A stretch of DNA of 64,000 nt from DATBAT01 sp963824805 (GCA_963824805.1 CAWGQZ010000003.1:24367-88366); one strand, 5' to 3'; counted from the first letter of the stretch, positions 7,358 through 17,782 are shown. Notes: generated from the letters alone by a model not told the origin. Made by a program: numbers and translations.

Positions 7358-10300
7358 GTGATATTGAATCGCCGTGGGATAACTGCCAGGTCCAGCCGCA
7401 GTTACGCCCTCTTTGCAACCTGTGTGCTTCTTGTCCTCGGGATGGCTCTTTTGTCCCTGGGTTCGCGTAATCTGCGCACGCATGCTGCCGCTGGTTCTGC
7501 TGCATTGTCGACCACCTCGACTCCCCTCCAGTCGGTTTTAAGCAGTCTTCCGTTCATCTTCGAAGCCAATAAGGGGCAGGCTGCCGCTGATGTGAAGTTT
7601 CTCGCTCGCGGCGGCGGCTTCGGGCTTTTGCTCTCTTCCCATGACGCCGTACTCGATCTCCATCGTGGCACGGAACGCTCATCGATCCGGATGATGCTGG
7701 CAAATGCCAACTCAGGGCCCGCCGTAACCGGCGCCGAGCCGCTGCCGGGCAGGACCAATTATTTAATCGGAAACGATCCTTCAAAGTGGCATCAGAATGT
7801 CCCGCAATTCGCCCGGGTTCGCTATACCGGCGTTTATCCTGGGATTGACCTCGTCTACTACGGCAAACAAGGGCGCTTGGAGTACGACTTTGAAGTCGCT
7901 CCCTCCGCGGACCCTTCAAAAGTCGCGCTTCGCTTCGAGGGCGCAGACGATTTGTCTCTCGGGCCCGGTGGTGAGTTGCTTCTTTCCAAGGACGGCAGTG
8001 GTTTTGGGTTTCAAGCGCCCGAGCTTTACCAGACTATCGGCAACAAACGGCTTCCGGTGCAAGGGCGCTTCGTAATCCGGAATAACCGTGAAGTAGGTTT
8101 TGAGATTGGGGCGTACGACCGTGCCCGTACCCTCGTGATCGATCCCGTTCTCGTCTTCTCCACTTATCTCGGCGGAAACAATGCGGAGAGTAATGCGCGG
8201 ATCGCGGTGGATTCATCGTCGAACATGTACATTGCCGTTTCCAGCACTTCGACAGATGCTGCTAGCGGCGGCGCTTTCCAGGCGAATCCGAAGGGAGCTG
8301 GCGACGTTCTGATCACGAAGATCGACTCTGGCGGTATCCAAGCATTCCAGACTTACCTCGGCGGCGCCGCTCTTGATACGGTCGCGGGTATCGCGGTCGA
8401 TTCAGGTTTCAACATCGTGGTATCCGGAACCACCAGCTCTTCCGATTTTCCTACGTTGAATGGCGCCCAGTCGGGTCCGGCCTCCGCCGGAACGCAGCAT
8501 GCTTTTGTGACTTCCTTAAATCCGGCCGGTAACGCCCTTGTGTACTCGACCTACATACGCGGCAGCGGAACTGACATCGCACAGGGGCTTGCGGTCGACG
8601 TCAAGAACAAGGCATACGTCATAGGAACTACCACCTCCACCGATCTGCCCACTACCGACGAAGCTTTTCAAAAATCCTCGCTATCGACGAACCAGTTTTT
8701 CGTAGCCATGATAGATCCCCTAGCGACCGGCGCCGCGAGTGTTCCGTACCTCACATATTTTGGCGGCGGCAATCCTAACAACGGCACCGTCACCGGTGGG
8801 GGCATCGCCGTGGACGCCAACAGCAACGTCTACATCACGGGCGGCACGAACTTTGTAAACACTGGCACCAGTGCGGCGACGGACTTTCCAATCTTGAATG
8901 GCTTCGAGAATTGTTTGAATGCTCCTAGCAAGCCTGCAACCTGCACAATTGGATCGACCCAGACAGACGCATTCGTTGCCAAATTGAATCCCACCGCCGC
9001 TGTCGGTGACCAGCTGCAGTACTCGACTTATCTCGGTGGTACTGGAAACGATGTGGCTAATGGGATTGCGCTCGACAGCAGCGCCAATGCTTACATCACT
9101 GGGCAGTACCGATTCAACTGACATGCCGGCAGCCGGTACTGGGCCCTTTCAATCGGCGAATGCTACCGGTGGAGACGCCTTCCTGGCGAAACTCAGCAGC
9201 TTTACTCCATCGACAACTTCCACAACCACGACTACGGTCACCGAGCTGTACTTCTCCTACATCGGGGGATCCTCCGCTGACCAGGGACTTGCGGTTGCTG
9301 TCGATTCCGGACAGGGGGCACGGGTTACTGGCTCGACCTCGTCTAATAACCTCCCTCTAAAGAACTTCATTAACACTTACGGGGGAGGCAAAGACGCCTT
9401 CATTGCCCGCATTGATACCACCGCTACGACGGCCACGGCACCGGGGCACTATCTAACGTATCTGGGAGGGGGCGGTGATGACGAGGGTACTGGAATAGCG
9501 GTTGACGCGCGCGGCGCTGCATATGTCACTGGCGATACGAACGGTTCTTTCCCCGTGGTTGGTACCACCAGTATCCTGCACGGCGGGAGTGATGCTTTCG
9601 TTTCAAAACTTGGCCCAGTGGCAAATTTGGCGATGACAGCGGTGGCCAACCCAGCGCTTCCTAACATTGCAGGAATCGGAAACCAGGTCACCTTCACCTA
9701 TACCATCAAGAACAATGGCGATCTGGTGACCGGCGTCAACTTTACGGAACAACTCAACAGCGTTTCAGGCACGTTTGGCTCGGCCACGGCAACGCCCGGG
9801 AGCTGCGGAACGCCAAGTGGGACCCCCTCAGTTTTGAGTTGCGCAATTGGGGCTCTCAACGCGGGTGCCACTGCAACCGTCACCGTGGTCATGACGCCGA
9901 CCGCGGTTGGTTCATTCGGGAACAGCGCCACCCTTAGCGTCGCCGGCACCGGTTTCACCACCTCGGCTACCGCTTCCGCCACTGTGACTGATTTCACAAT
10001 CGGGGTGAATCCTCCGACGCGCACCACGCCCGCTGGAAGCGCCGTGACCTACAGCATCACGGTTACCCCTAGTGGCGGCACCAGCTTCCCGGACAGCGTC
10101 TCGCTGGCATGTGGCGCGGGCCTCCCCACGGGAGGATCCTGCGAATTCATCAATAACCCGATCACCAACCTCACTACCGGGGCTCAGAGCCGAGTGCTGA
10201 CCCTTAACACCACGGCCAGGCTTACGACCACTACACAAGTCCGGCCGGGACAGAGGCCGTTTTTCGCTACCTGGTTACCGTTTTCCGGGTTGGCTTTCCT

Positions 10301-10520
10301 GGGATTTGGCGGCGTAGCGTTTTCCCGGCGAAGGAAGATGGTGATGTCGTTGCTGCTGGGATTGTTTCTTGCAGGTCTGGCTTTGCAGTTTGGTTGCAGC
10401 TCCAGCGCTAAATCAACCACTACCACTACTGGCACCCCCGCGGGCACCTACACGATCACGGTGAACGCCACGTCGGGTACTGCATCGCGCAGCAGCACGG
10501 TGCAGTTGACTGTACAGTAG
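7358..10520 (+). CDS. SBBP-repeat/DUF11 surface protein, one frameshift
   Basis: A giant secreted protein of about 1,050 residues. A membrane or signal helix (SYALFATCVLLVLGMALL) leads into the N-terminal domain typical of SBBP proteins (FEANKGQAAADVKFLARG), then about seven beta-propeller repeats (YSTYLGG...GIAVDS...YITG), a DUF11-like Ig domain (about 9625-9990), and a last Ig domain interrupted by two hydrophobic stretches around SRRRKM and the sequence FGCSSS, ending PAGTYTITVNATSG. One extra base near 9105 shifts the frame; YITG is followed in the new frame by STDSTDMPAAG. GGAGGAG at 7348-7354 supports GTG 7358 or TTG 7364 as start. Probably a cell-surface or adhesion protein; function unknown. 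Confidence 0.78.
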
Positions 10521-10533
10521 CGGTCAGCGATTG

Positions 10534-10550
10534 CAGGGACTAAATCCCTG
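10534..10550 (+). terminator. Small hairpin after the surface-protein gene
   Basis: CAGGGA and its complement TCCCTG enclose five bases, 13 bases after the stop, followed by GAGTTCGTCTTT. Short stem and weak T-run, so only a possible terminator or REP-like element. Confidence 0.3.
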
Positions 10551-10656
10551 GAGTTCGTCTTTAATCGTGGCGCGGAACCGCCAGGATTCCACCTTTTTTC
10601 GGCCCGCGGTCCATTCGCCACAGCCGTTGCCCTTGTTTAGAATAGTCGCTTCGCCC

Positions 10657-11823
10657 ATGGATCTTCCTGCCATACAAGCCGCGTTGCGCGAGAGTAATGT
10701 TGACGGCTGGTTTTTCTATGATCACCATCACCGCGATCCCATCGCCTACCGCGTATTGGGCTTGCCTGAGAATCAGATGGTCACACGCCGCTGGTATTAC
10801 CTGATTCCGGCCAAGGGTGAGCCTATTAAGCTGGTGCACAAGATTGAGTCCGGGCACCTCGACTCGCTTCCCGGGCGGAAGTTGCAATATGCGGGCTGGC
10901 AGGACCTGTTCGACAAGCTGAAGACGGTACTCGACGGCTGTAAGACCATCGCCATGCAGTACTCGCCGAACAATCTGGTTTTTACTATTTCCCTGGTCGA
11001 TGCGGGCACGATCGATCTGATTCGCAGTTTTGGCAAGACTGTGGTGAGCTCCGGTGACTTGGTCGCACGCTTCGAATCGACCTGGACGAACGAACAGATT
11101 AAGACGCATTTCGCCGCGGCGAAGGCGGTCGATGCCATTACGGTCGACGCATTTAAGGAAATTGGCAGGCGGGTCCGTAATGGCGGGACTACGGAGTACG
11201 AAATCCAGCAATGGTTCATGGAGGCTTTCACGCGTGGGGGCCTGGTAACGCACGATCCGCCGATCGTGGCGGTGAATGCCAACAGCGGCAATCCCCACTA
11301 CGAACCTCACGCCGTGGGATCGGCGGCGATCCGCGAGGGCGATTTCGTACTGCTTGATGTATTCGCTAAGATGAACACTCCAGAGGCTGTCTACTACGAC
11401 ATCACCTGGGTGGGGTTTGTGGGAGCGGCGCCGTCGAAACGAATGCGAGAGGTGTTTGAGGTGGTGCGGCAGGCGCGGGATAGCGGAGTGAAAACGGTCA
11501 CCGATGCCATCGGCTCCGGCAAGACGTTGGCCGGGTGGGAAGTGGACTGCGCTGCGCGCTCAACCATTCAGAAGGCGGGCTACGGAGATTACTTCATTCA
11601 TCGCACGGGACATTCGATCGGCACCGATATCCATTCTAACGGCGCTAACATGGATGATCTTGAAATTCATGACGAGCGCCTGATCCAGCCTAATTCGTGT
11701 TTTTCGGTTGAACCTGGCATTTATTTGCCAGAATTTGGTGTGCGGCTTGAGGTGGATGTTCTGGTTCGTCCCGGATCGGCCGAAGTTACTGGTAAAATCC
11801 AAAGTGAGATCGTAATCATCTGA
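10657..11823 (+). CDS. M24 family aminopeptidase (Xaa-Pro peptidase type)
   Basis: Protein of 388 residues from ATG 10657 (the frame is open to 10531, but homology begins here). An N-terminal creatinase-like domain (about 1-150) is followed by the pita-bread catalytic domain. All five metal ligands can be seen: D234 (LLDVFA), D248 (YYDITW), H319 (RTGHSIG), E352 (SVEPGIY) and E365 (RLEVDV). The family removes N-terminal residues before proline from peptides using two divalent metals. Soluble, no signal peptide. The next gene begins directly at its stop codon. Confidence 0.9.
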   Translation: MDLPAIQAALRESNVDGWFFYDHHHRDPIAYRVLGLPENQMVTRRWYYLIPAKGEPIKLVHKIESGHLDSLPGRKLQYAGWQDLFDKLKTVLDGCKTIAMQYSPNNLVFTISLVDAGTIDLIRSFGKTVVSSGDLVARFESTWTNEQIKTHFAAAKAVDAITVDAFKEIGRRVRNGGTTEYEIQQWFMEAFTRGGLVTHDPPIVAVNANSGNPHYEPHAVGSAAIREGDFVLLDVFAKMNTPEAVYYDITWVGFVGAAPSKRMREVFEVVRQARDSGVKTVTDAIGSGKTLAGWEVDCAARSTIQKAGYGDYFIHRTGHSIGTDIHSNGANMDDLEIHDERLIQPNSCFSVEPGIYLPEFGVRLEVDVLVRPGSAEVTGKIQSEIVII

Positions 11824-11875
11824 ATGGCCAATACCGCGGAAGAAAAGACAGCTTCAGGAAACGAGAGCCCGGGGC

Positions 11876-12253
11876 GTGCCGGCGTCGAAAGCAATGCAAG
11901 TGATCGTGCCCGCGATCGGATGGTTGATCCCGGGTGCCGGACACCTCATTCTTAAGCGCTGGATTCGGGGCGGGCTGCTGCTGGTCTCCATCGTCGCGAT
12001 GTTTTTGATCGGATTGGCCATGGAAGGCCACATCTATCATCCCAATGGCGGCGACATCCTCGATATGCTTGGCTTCGTCGGCGACGTGGGTGCCGGGGCA
12101 CTCTATATTCTTAGCCAGGCCCTCGATTGGGGCCACGGGGCCATCGAACACGCCACCGCCGATTACGGTACCAAGTTCCTGATTGTTGCCGGGCTGCTGA
12201 ACTTCATCAGCGTAGCCGATGCTTACCACATTGCGATTGGGAAGAAGCAATGA
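11876..12253 (+). CDS. Small polytopic membrane protein (DUF6677-like)
   Basis: Protein of about 125 residues with the motif GWLIPGAGHLILKRWIRGG and three hydrophobic segments, resembling short acidobacterial DUF6677-type proteins (from memory). The start is unclear. An ATG at 11824 directly abuts the M24 stop and reads MANTAEEKTASGNESPG in another frame; a one-base indel in the GGGG at 11870-11873 would fuse this to VPASKAMQVIVP, giving a protein coupled to the upstream gene. Its stop overlaps the next ATG. Function unknown. Confidence 0.65.
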   Translation: MPASKAMQVIVPAIGWLIPGAGHLILKRWIRGGLLLVSIVAMFLIGLAMEGHIYHPNGGDILDMLGFVGDVGAGALYILSQALDWGHGAIEHATADYGTKFLIVAGLLNFISVADAYHIAIGKKQ

Positions 12254-12432
12254 CCCTGTCCCTTTCGCATTTCACGTCGGCGGTTCTCTTTGCCGTGTTT
12301 GCCTCGGTTGTGTTTGGCATTACGCAACGTAGCGGGAAGCGCGAGCAGGTCCGTTACGGTCTCTATTGCTTTGCCATGTTTGTTGGAGGCGTGATTGTCG
12401 CGGGCTGGGTGATGTGGTTCTTGCGCCGGTAA
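12250..12432 (+). CDS. Small two-helix membrane protein
   Basis: Protein of 60 residues whose ATG overlaps the stop of the preceding gene (ATGA), so the two are translationally coupled. Two membrane helices (about 9-24 and 40-57) flank a short basic loop RSGKREQVRYG. It may form a pair with the upstream membrane protein. No function can be assigned. Confidence 0.7.
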   Translation: MTLSLSHFTSAVLFAVFASVVFGITQRSGKREQVRYGLYCFAMFVGGVIVAGWVMWFLRR

Positions 12433-12540
12433 ATTTTCTGGCGTGTCGGGCATCACCTGCTGGGCCGTAAAACAGGCGATCCACGCCAAAATTTGCAGAC
12501 GGAAGTTTTGATAGCTGGCCACTTGGCGCTAGGTGTTTCA

Positions 12541-13485
12541 CTATCCTTCCCAGACGAAAGCATCAAACACCCTCTTCTTCTCAAACCCTAAACGCACATA
12601 AAGCTCCACCGCGCGGGTATTTGCCTCGGTGACTGTCAACGAAAGCATGGAGAAATTGCGTTTGCGCAAGTTGGCTGTTGTGCAGGCAATCAGCGCCTCA
12701 CCGACGTGGTGATGCCGATATTCCGGCAGCACGCAGACCTGGGTAATATGGCCCACATCGTTGCGGACGCGCGAACACAGGATCAGTCCCACCAGCGTCT
12801 TCGATTGCTTATGCACCGCTACGTAGGATCCCTCACCATCAAAGGTGCCGCAGCCGGGGAAGCGCACGATGTTGTTCAGGAAGCGTAGCGAGCCGGTGAG
12901 CGTCCGGTATTGATCGTTGATCTCGGCGTCTACGTGGCCTCTGTAGGAGGTTGTGATGACCGCTGCTGCAGCCTGATAGTCCGATTCACTCCAAGGCCGC
13001 AACTCGATCTCGGGGGCAGCGTGGCCAGCGCAACGGTTCCCTGGCGTTATGGGTCGTAACATGAAGAGGCGGCGGTGTTTATGGAAGCCCTGCGAAAGAA
13101 ATGGGCTCGCCAGGACTCCAGATTCGTGCAGGAGCAATTGGGCCTCAATACGATTTACCCCTGGCGATTGTTGCAGGGTTTCGATGACATGGGTCATCAG
13201 CTTCTCTTCGACGGCCTGCGGATCTTGCAGGCGGCCTCCGTCAGCAACGAAAAGATCTCCGATCACACCCTTACTGCTCTCATAGACGAAGAAGGCATAG
13301 CCCGCGACCCGGCCCCGCTCCAGGGCGGCATATCCGGGCAGGATTTTGGTGTCCACGTAGCGCAGGATCATGGATGCCGAGCCGCTGTAGTCCCAGGAGA
13401 GCAAGTTCGACCAGACTTGGATTTCGTCCTCCAGAAGGGGGCGCAAGTCGGAGGAAGAGAAGTGCCTCAGGTCGAGAATTTCCAC
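12541..13485 (-). CDS. Tandem GNAT-family N-acetyltransferase
   Basis: Protein of 314 residues with two GNAT folds, as in mycothiol-synthase-like enzymes. The C-terminal fold has the acetyl-CoA-binding strand-loop-helix VCVLPEYRHHHVGEALI and the ending LTVTEANTRAVELYVRLGF, while the N-terminal fold is degenerate. GTG 13485 is preceded by GGGGAG. It transfers an acetyl group from acetyl-CoA to an unknown amine in the cytoplasm. It lies alone, opposite in direction to the upstream genes. Confidence 0.85.
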   Translation of the reverse strand: MEILDLRHFSSSDLRPLLEDEIQVWSNLLSWDYSGSASMILRYVDTKILPGYAALERGRVAGYAFFVYESSKGVIGDLFVADGGRLQDPQAVEEKLMTHVIETLQQSPGVNRIEAQLLLHESGVLASPFLSQGFHKHRRLFMLRPITPGNRCAGHAAPEIELRPWSESDYQAAAAVITTSYRGHVDAEINDQYRTLTGSLRFLNNIVRFPGCGTFDGEGSYVAVHKQSKTLVGLILCSRVRNDVGHITQVCVLPEYRHHHVGEALIACTTANLRKRNFSMLSLTVTEANTRAVELYVRLGFEKKRVFDAFVWEG

Positions 13486-13644
13486 TCAGAGCTCCCCGTA
13501 GGTCCTTGGCCACAAGGGAATGGCAATGGGGACGCGGAAACTGGAGTGTAGTGCTTTGCAGCCTGCAAGGTAAACAGGTGGGACATGGAGAGTAATCGAG
13601 CTCGCGGTCCCGTCTGCCAACGAACGCTCCACCTGGTTGTCCGT

Positions 13645-14997
13645 TTAGCGGCCGGCGATGATGAACACCGGATTCTGGGGTGGAGGCGCATTCCCGTTGC
13701 CCGAAGTTGGCGTGCCGAATGGAGCTTTCAGGTCGAGGACCTTGGTATCGTCCGAGGTTCGAATCGACGCCGTACTGCCGGCGTCGCAGTTTGAAACGTA
13801 TACGTGAGAACTGTCGGCAGAGGCGGCAATGAACCGACGAAAACGGGCGGAAGTACAAACTGCAACGGTCGGGACTTGCCCCGCAGTTCCGGGATCCACC
13901 GAGAAAGTTTTTCCAATGCTGTCACCTACTGCCTGGATGACTGTAACTCTGGTTGCCAGGCACGGTGCCACATCCCCTGCATTGGCACAGGCTACCTCGT
14001 TGTAAGTCAACACATAGGCGCGACTTCCGTCGGGTAGAACGGTAATTCCGGCAATCGTGCAGCCCGTTCCGCAGGTGGCGCTCAGGTCGATGGCGGGTAA
14101 GGGTGTGGCCGGGGGGGCTGGTGCCGGATCTACCGAGGCGTCGAAGAGCGCAATTTGATGGGTCGCTGGATTGGCGATGTAAATGCGATTTCTGGGCTGA
14201 TCGTAATACAAATAGTTTGCGCCGGCGCCAGCGGTCGCAGTTCCCACAACTGCGTCGGAAAAGGTATCGATGGCGGAGATATTCCCGCTCAGCTGATCGA
14301 GCGCATACACCCTATGGCTGTCTGCCCGGGCCACCACCGAAACCGGGCTGGACCCGACTACGATCGGTAGATTCACGCTCTTGTCGACGGTATTTACGGG
14401 CGTGACGGTTCCGCTCCCCTGATTCACTACGTAGAGTTTTTTGCCGTCGGGCGTTTCCGCCATGGCAATAGGATTTGTTTCCACGGGAATGGTGTGGCTG
14501 ACGATGTTGGTGCCGGTGGTAATTGCGGCAACGTACGGCGGCACTGGAGGAGTCAACGTGGTATCCCCCAGGTTCGCCACGTAAACCGTATCCGACTGCG
14601 TTGTTACCACAAAATTGGGATGCGAACCCGAGGGCAAACTGATAGTCGTGATGTTAGTAGAGTCGGACGTGGAAAAAGCGGAAACGGTGTCGTCCAGACT
14701 GTTGGCTACGTAAACCCGAGTGGCATCGGGGGAAAGGCTGCCGTGGACCGGGCCGATTCCCATCTTGGCCACGGCGACATTGGTGTCGCCGGAAACATCG
14801 ATGCGGGTGATGGCTCCGGGATTGTTGGTGGTCGCCGCCGGGTTTTGGCTAATGACCAGAGCGAAATGGAAGCTCGCAGGGTCAGGCGGATTCGGGGTGA
14901 CGGGGATGGCCACCGGGCGAAAGGTATCGCCGCAGCTGATACAGACGAGAGCTAGTGCTGAGAGCGCTGCCAGTTTGGCCGCACGCAATGCGGTCAT
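13645..14997 (-). CDS. YVTN-family beta-propeller lipoprotein
   Basis: Protein of 450 residues from ATG 14997, supported by GGAG 5 bases upstream; GTG/ATG 15021 is an in-frame alternative. A signal sequence ends in a lipobox-like CISC (C22). The mature part is a beta-propeller of about seven blades with repeated VYVANSLDDTVSA, VYVANLGDT, LYVVNQGSGTVT and VYALDQLSGNISAI units, the YVTN repeat. Such secreted propellers are usually binding or scaffold proteins; the ligand is unknown. The next upstream gene is DUF4097, separated by a hairpin. Confidence 0.8.
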   Translation of the reverse strand: MTALRAAKLAALSALALVCISCGDTFRPVAIPVTPNPPDPASFHFALVISQNPAATTNNPGAITRIDVSGDTNVAVAKMGIGPVHGSLSPDATRVYVANSLDDTVSAFSTSDSTNITTISLPSGSHPNFVVTTQSDTVYVANLGDTTLTPPVPPYVAAITTGTNIVSHTIPVETNPIAMAETPDGKKLYVVNQGSGTVTPVNTVDKSVNLPIVVGSSPVSVVARADSHRVYALDQLSGNISAIDTFSDAVVGTATAGAGANYLYYDQPRNRIYIANPATHQIALFDASVDPAPAPPATPLPAIDLSATCGTGCTIAGITVLPDGSRAYVLTYNEVACANAGDVAPCLATRVTVIQAVGDSIGKTFSVDPGTAGQVPTVAVCTSARFRRFIAASADSSHVYVSNCDAGSTASIRTSDDTKVLDLKAPFGTPTSGNGNAPPPQNPVFIIAGR

Positions 14998-15142
14998 CGA
15001 CACTCCGGAGATAACATCCATCGTTTCAATTGGTAATCCTGGAAGAATTTTCCATTCTAAATGCGGGACGGGATTAGCGCCAACCGGGCAGCTTGGAACT
15101 GGGTGTCAATTTCTGCATTACAGGTGAGTAGGAACGCAAGCG

Positions 15143-15166
15143 GGGCCTCAGAGTTGCCTGAGGCCC
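15143..15166 (-). terminator. Strong hairpin between DUF4097 and YVTN genes
   Basis: A perfect 9-bp stem, GGGCCTCAG at 15143-15151 with its complement at 15158-15166 and a 6-base loop, 26 bases after the DUF4097 stop. There is no T-run on either strand, so its mode of termination is uncertain. Confidence 0.5.
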
Positions 15167-15191
15167 GAGGGATGACGCAAATTTGGACCCG

Positions 15192-16034
15192 CTAAATGGT
15201 GTCGGAGTCCTCGTCTTCTGATGAGTTCAGGTCCTTGGCGGGGCTTAGCGTCTGGTTGTCGTTGGCGTGCCGAACTTCGATTCTTCCATTGACGTCGCTC
15301 AGCTTGACCCGGGTGCCTCCACCTGCCAGTTGGCCGCGCATGTCGCTGCCGACATAGCGGTGCTTGTGCACGCGCAATCCGAAATCGTTGCTGATACCGC
15401 CGTTCACGGTCGAGGCTTCGAGTTCGGCTTTAGCATTGGAAGGCAGGGTCAGCATCAGGTGTCCGTTGACCGAAGAAACTTCGACTGGCGATTCCGCCAG
15501 GCGGTCCAGGGTTACATCAGTCCTGCCGTTGACAGTGGAAAACTTTACTGGACCGGTCAAGCCGTGGGCGGTCAGATTGCCATTGACCAAAGAAGCGCGA
15601 ACCTCTCCGCTTACGCCGGTTATGTCGAGGCCTCCGTTCACCAGCTTGATCTCGTCAATGCGAACCGAACGCGGTACGCTTAGCGTGTATTCCACGTTGG
15701 CGGGGCGCTCTTCGTCGCCCCAGCCTCCGTTGTGATCGGGATATTTTGTGCGGATGGAAACGCTGTCTTTCGACGCGTTAACCTCGATTTTCGCGTCGTC
15801 AAGGCGTGCCTGAGTGAAGGCGGTCTTGATCGCATCGACCTTTATTTCATTGCGGTCCCAGGCGGTGATGTGAACTGCGCCATTCAAATTTTCCAGGTCA
15901 AGGCGGCCTGTGGCGGACAGGGGATAGGTCTGGTGGAATTCGGCGGTGACTTTGTTGTGCTCGGCGGCTGCGGCGGTGAGCGAAAAAGCGACGGCGCAGG
16001 CTAGGGCCCAAAAAAGACGAGATTTAGGTCTCAT
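15192..16034 (-). CDS. DUF4097-family secreted beta-helix-like protein
   Basis: Protein of 280 residues with a signal peptide (cleavage after about AAAA-E) and repeated VNG strand units: LENLNGAVHI, VNGGLDITG, LVNGNLTAHG, TVNGRTDVTL, SVNGHLMLTL, TVNGGISNDF and DVNGRIEVRH. These are typical of DUF4097/adhesin-like parallel beta structures. GGAGGAAACC stands directly before ATG 16034. An acidic tail (NSSEDEDSDTI) ends the protein. Role unknown; probably periplasmic. Confidence 0.85.
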   Translation of the reverse strand: MRPKSRLFWALACAVAFSLTAAAAEHNKVTAEFHQTYPLSATGRLDLENLNGAVHITAWDRNEIKVDAIKTAFTQARLDDAKIEVNASKDSVSIRTKYPDHNGGWGDEERPANVEYTLSVPRSVRIDEIKLVNGGLDITGVSGEVRASLVNGNLTAHGLTGPVKFSTVNGRTDVTLDRLAESPVEVSSVNGHLMLTLPSNAKAELEASTVNGGISNDFGLRVHKHRYVGSDMRGQLAGGGTRVKLSDVNGRIEVRHANDNQTLSPAKDLNSSEDEDSDTI

Positions 16035-16134
16035 GGTTTCCTCCGGCTGGAGGTTAGACGGGGGTGTAGGGAAATTGTGAGCGGGGTCCCATCCAAGCGA
16101 GATCGTCGTTCCCTGGCACCAGATGGTCAGTGCC

Positions 16135-17547
16135 TCACATATTGATTGCTAGCCCGTACACGCTGTTCGAGGCATCCAGCATCGCCTCTGCCAGGGTGGG
16201 ATGGGCGTGGATGGTCCACATCAGGTCTTCCACCGTGCCTTCCAGTTCCATGGCGGTGACTGCCTCGGCGATCAGCTCAGTAGCCTGGGGACCGATAATG
16301 TGGACGCCAAGAATTTCGCCATAGATGCTGTCGGAGACGATCTTGATGAAGCCTTCGTGTTGGCCCACGATAGAAGCTCGCGAATTGGCGGTGAAAGGGA
16401 ATTTGCCGACCTTCACCTTGTAGCCCTTTTCCCGGGCTTTGGCTTCAGTAAGGCCGACGCTTCCGATCTCGGGATGGCAGTAGGTTGCATTCGGAATCTT
16501 CAGCAGGTCGATGGGCTTGTCTTCTTTTCCGGCAATTTTGGCGACCGCCACGATTCCTTCCATCCCGCCTACGTGCGCCAGCTGCGGTGTGCCGAGGACG
16601 ATGTCGCCGATGGCGTAGATGCCCGGTTCCTCGGTCTGCATCCATTGGTTGGTCTTGACGAAGCCACGATCTGCCTTGATTTTCGTCTTTTCAAGCCCAA
16701 TGTTTTCGGTGCGGGGCTTTCGGCCGACCGCAATGAGGATCTTTTCTGCTTCCAGCTTTTGCTGTTTACCATCGACCGAAATTGTTACCGTAACTCCGGT
16801 CTTGGTGATCTCCGTCTTCTCCATCTTCGCGCCGGTAAAGAAATTGATCCCGCGCTTACGGTAGACCCGTGCCAGCTCCTTCGAGACCTCTTCATCTTCG
16901 ACCGGGACAAGGCGAGGCAGCATTTCGATGATCGTTACCTCGGTATCGAACGAACGGAAGATCGAGGCAAATTCCACTCCCACTGCACCTGCGCCCACCA
17001 CAATCAGGGACTTCGGCATTTCCTTCAGGGAAAGAATTTCGATATTGGTAAGGACTTTGTCTCCTGCCTCGAGACCAGGAATCATGCGGGCTTCTGAGCC
17101 AGTGGCGAGGATCACATTCTTGGCTCTTAGCAGGCTTGGCTTGTCGCCTTTAATGTCGATGGTGAAGACACCGTCTTTCGCCGGGCCGGTCAGTTCACCG
17201 TATCCCTTGATGGTTTCGACCTTGTTCTTTTTCATCAGGAATTCGAGTCCCTTGGCGTGCTTGGCGACGATCTTGGACTTGCGCTCCTGAATCGCGGCCC
17301 AATTGAGCTTGCGTGCGTCGATCCCCTCGATCCCGAACTCTTTGGCGTCTTTCAGGTGGTCCCACAGCTCCGCGTTGAACAGCAGGGCCTTGGTCGGAAT
17401 GCAGCCCACGTGCAGGCAGGTACCGCCCAGAAAGCCATCTTTTTCGATGAGGGCGGTCTTGAGGCCGTATTGGCCGGCGCGAATGGCTGCCGTATACCCG
17501 GCAGGACCACTTCCTAGGATGGCGACGTCGTAAGTAGGGTCAGGCAA
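16135..17547 (-). CDS. lpdA: Dihydrolipoyl dehydrogenase (E3)
   Basis: Protein of 470 residues, the usual length. It has the FAD-binding motif VAILGSGPAGYTAA, the redox disulfide C44/C49 in GGTCLHVGCIPTK, an NAD-binding GAGAVGVEFASIF and the C-terminal dimer-interface histidine-glutamate region HAHPTLAEAM. It reoxidises dihydrolipoamide in 2-oxoacid dehydrogenase and glycine-cleavage complexes, yielding NADH. TTG 17547 is chosen because GAAGGAG lies 5 bases upstream; GTG 17568 is an in-frame alternative. No E1 or E2 gene is nearby. Confidence 0.94.
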   Translation of the reverse strand: MPDPTYDVAILGSGPAGYTAAIRAGQYGLKTALIEKDGFLGGTCLHVGCIPTKALLFNAELWDHLKDAKEFGIEGIDARKLNWAAIQERKSKIVAKHAKGLEFLMKKNKVETIKGYGELTGPAKDGVFTIDIKGDKPSLLRAKNVILATGSEARMIPGLEAGDKVLTNIEILSLKEMPKSLIVVGAGAVGVEFASIFRSFDTEVTIIEMLPRLVPVEDEEVSKELARVYRKRGINFFTGAKMEKTEITKTGVTVTISVDGKQQKLEAEKILIAVGRKPRTENIGLEKTKIKADRGFVKTNQWMQTEEPGIYAIGDIVLGTPQLAHVGGMEGIVAVAKIAGKEDKPIDLLKIPNATYCHPEIGSVGLTEAKAREKGYKVKVGKFPFTANSRASIVGQHEGFIKIVSDSIYGEILGVHIIGPQATELIAEAVTAMELEGTVEDLMWTIHAHPTLAEAMLDASNSVYGLAINM

Positions 17548-17782
17548 GATAGCTCCTTCTCTATACACTGATGACCAAGGGAAAACTAACGATTCTAGAA
17601 CAGTCGGGGGGATTGGCCAAACCGGCGGGGAGAAGCACTAACCACGAAGGACACTAAGGGCCTCGAAACAATGCCTCGGCGAACGTTGTGTACTCGTGCG
17701 TTAGAGCAGTTCCTAAGGTCGGAATTCTGTCACCATGTCTCCGGATCGCATCTAAGGCGGGCTACTAATTCTGAGGAGGAGC

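Noticed and set aside
13745..13765. GGTTCGAATC-like tRNA T-loop sequence
   Set aside because: It is inside the YVTN coding region with no acceptor stem or anticodon arm around it.
13280..13858. 192-residue minus-strand frame between the GNAT and YVTN genes
   Set aside because: It is a shadow overlapping both genes in another frame; the short real gap of about 160 bases holds nothing recognisable.
16201..17097. 298-residue open frame antisense to lpdA
   Set aside because: It lies entirely within a clear dihydrolipoyl dehydrogenase gene and has no start signal or protein-like pattern.
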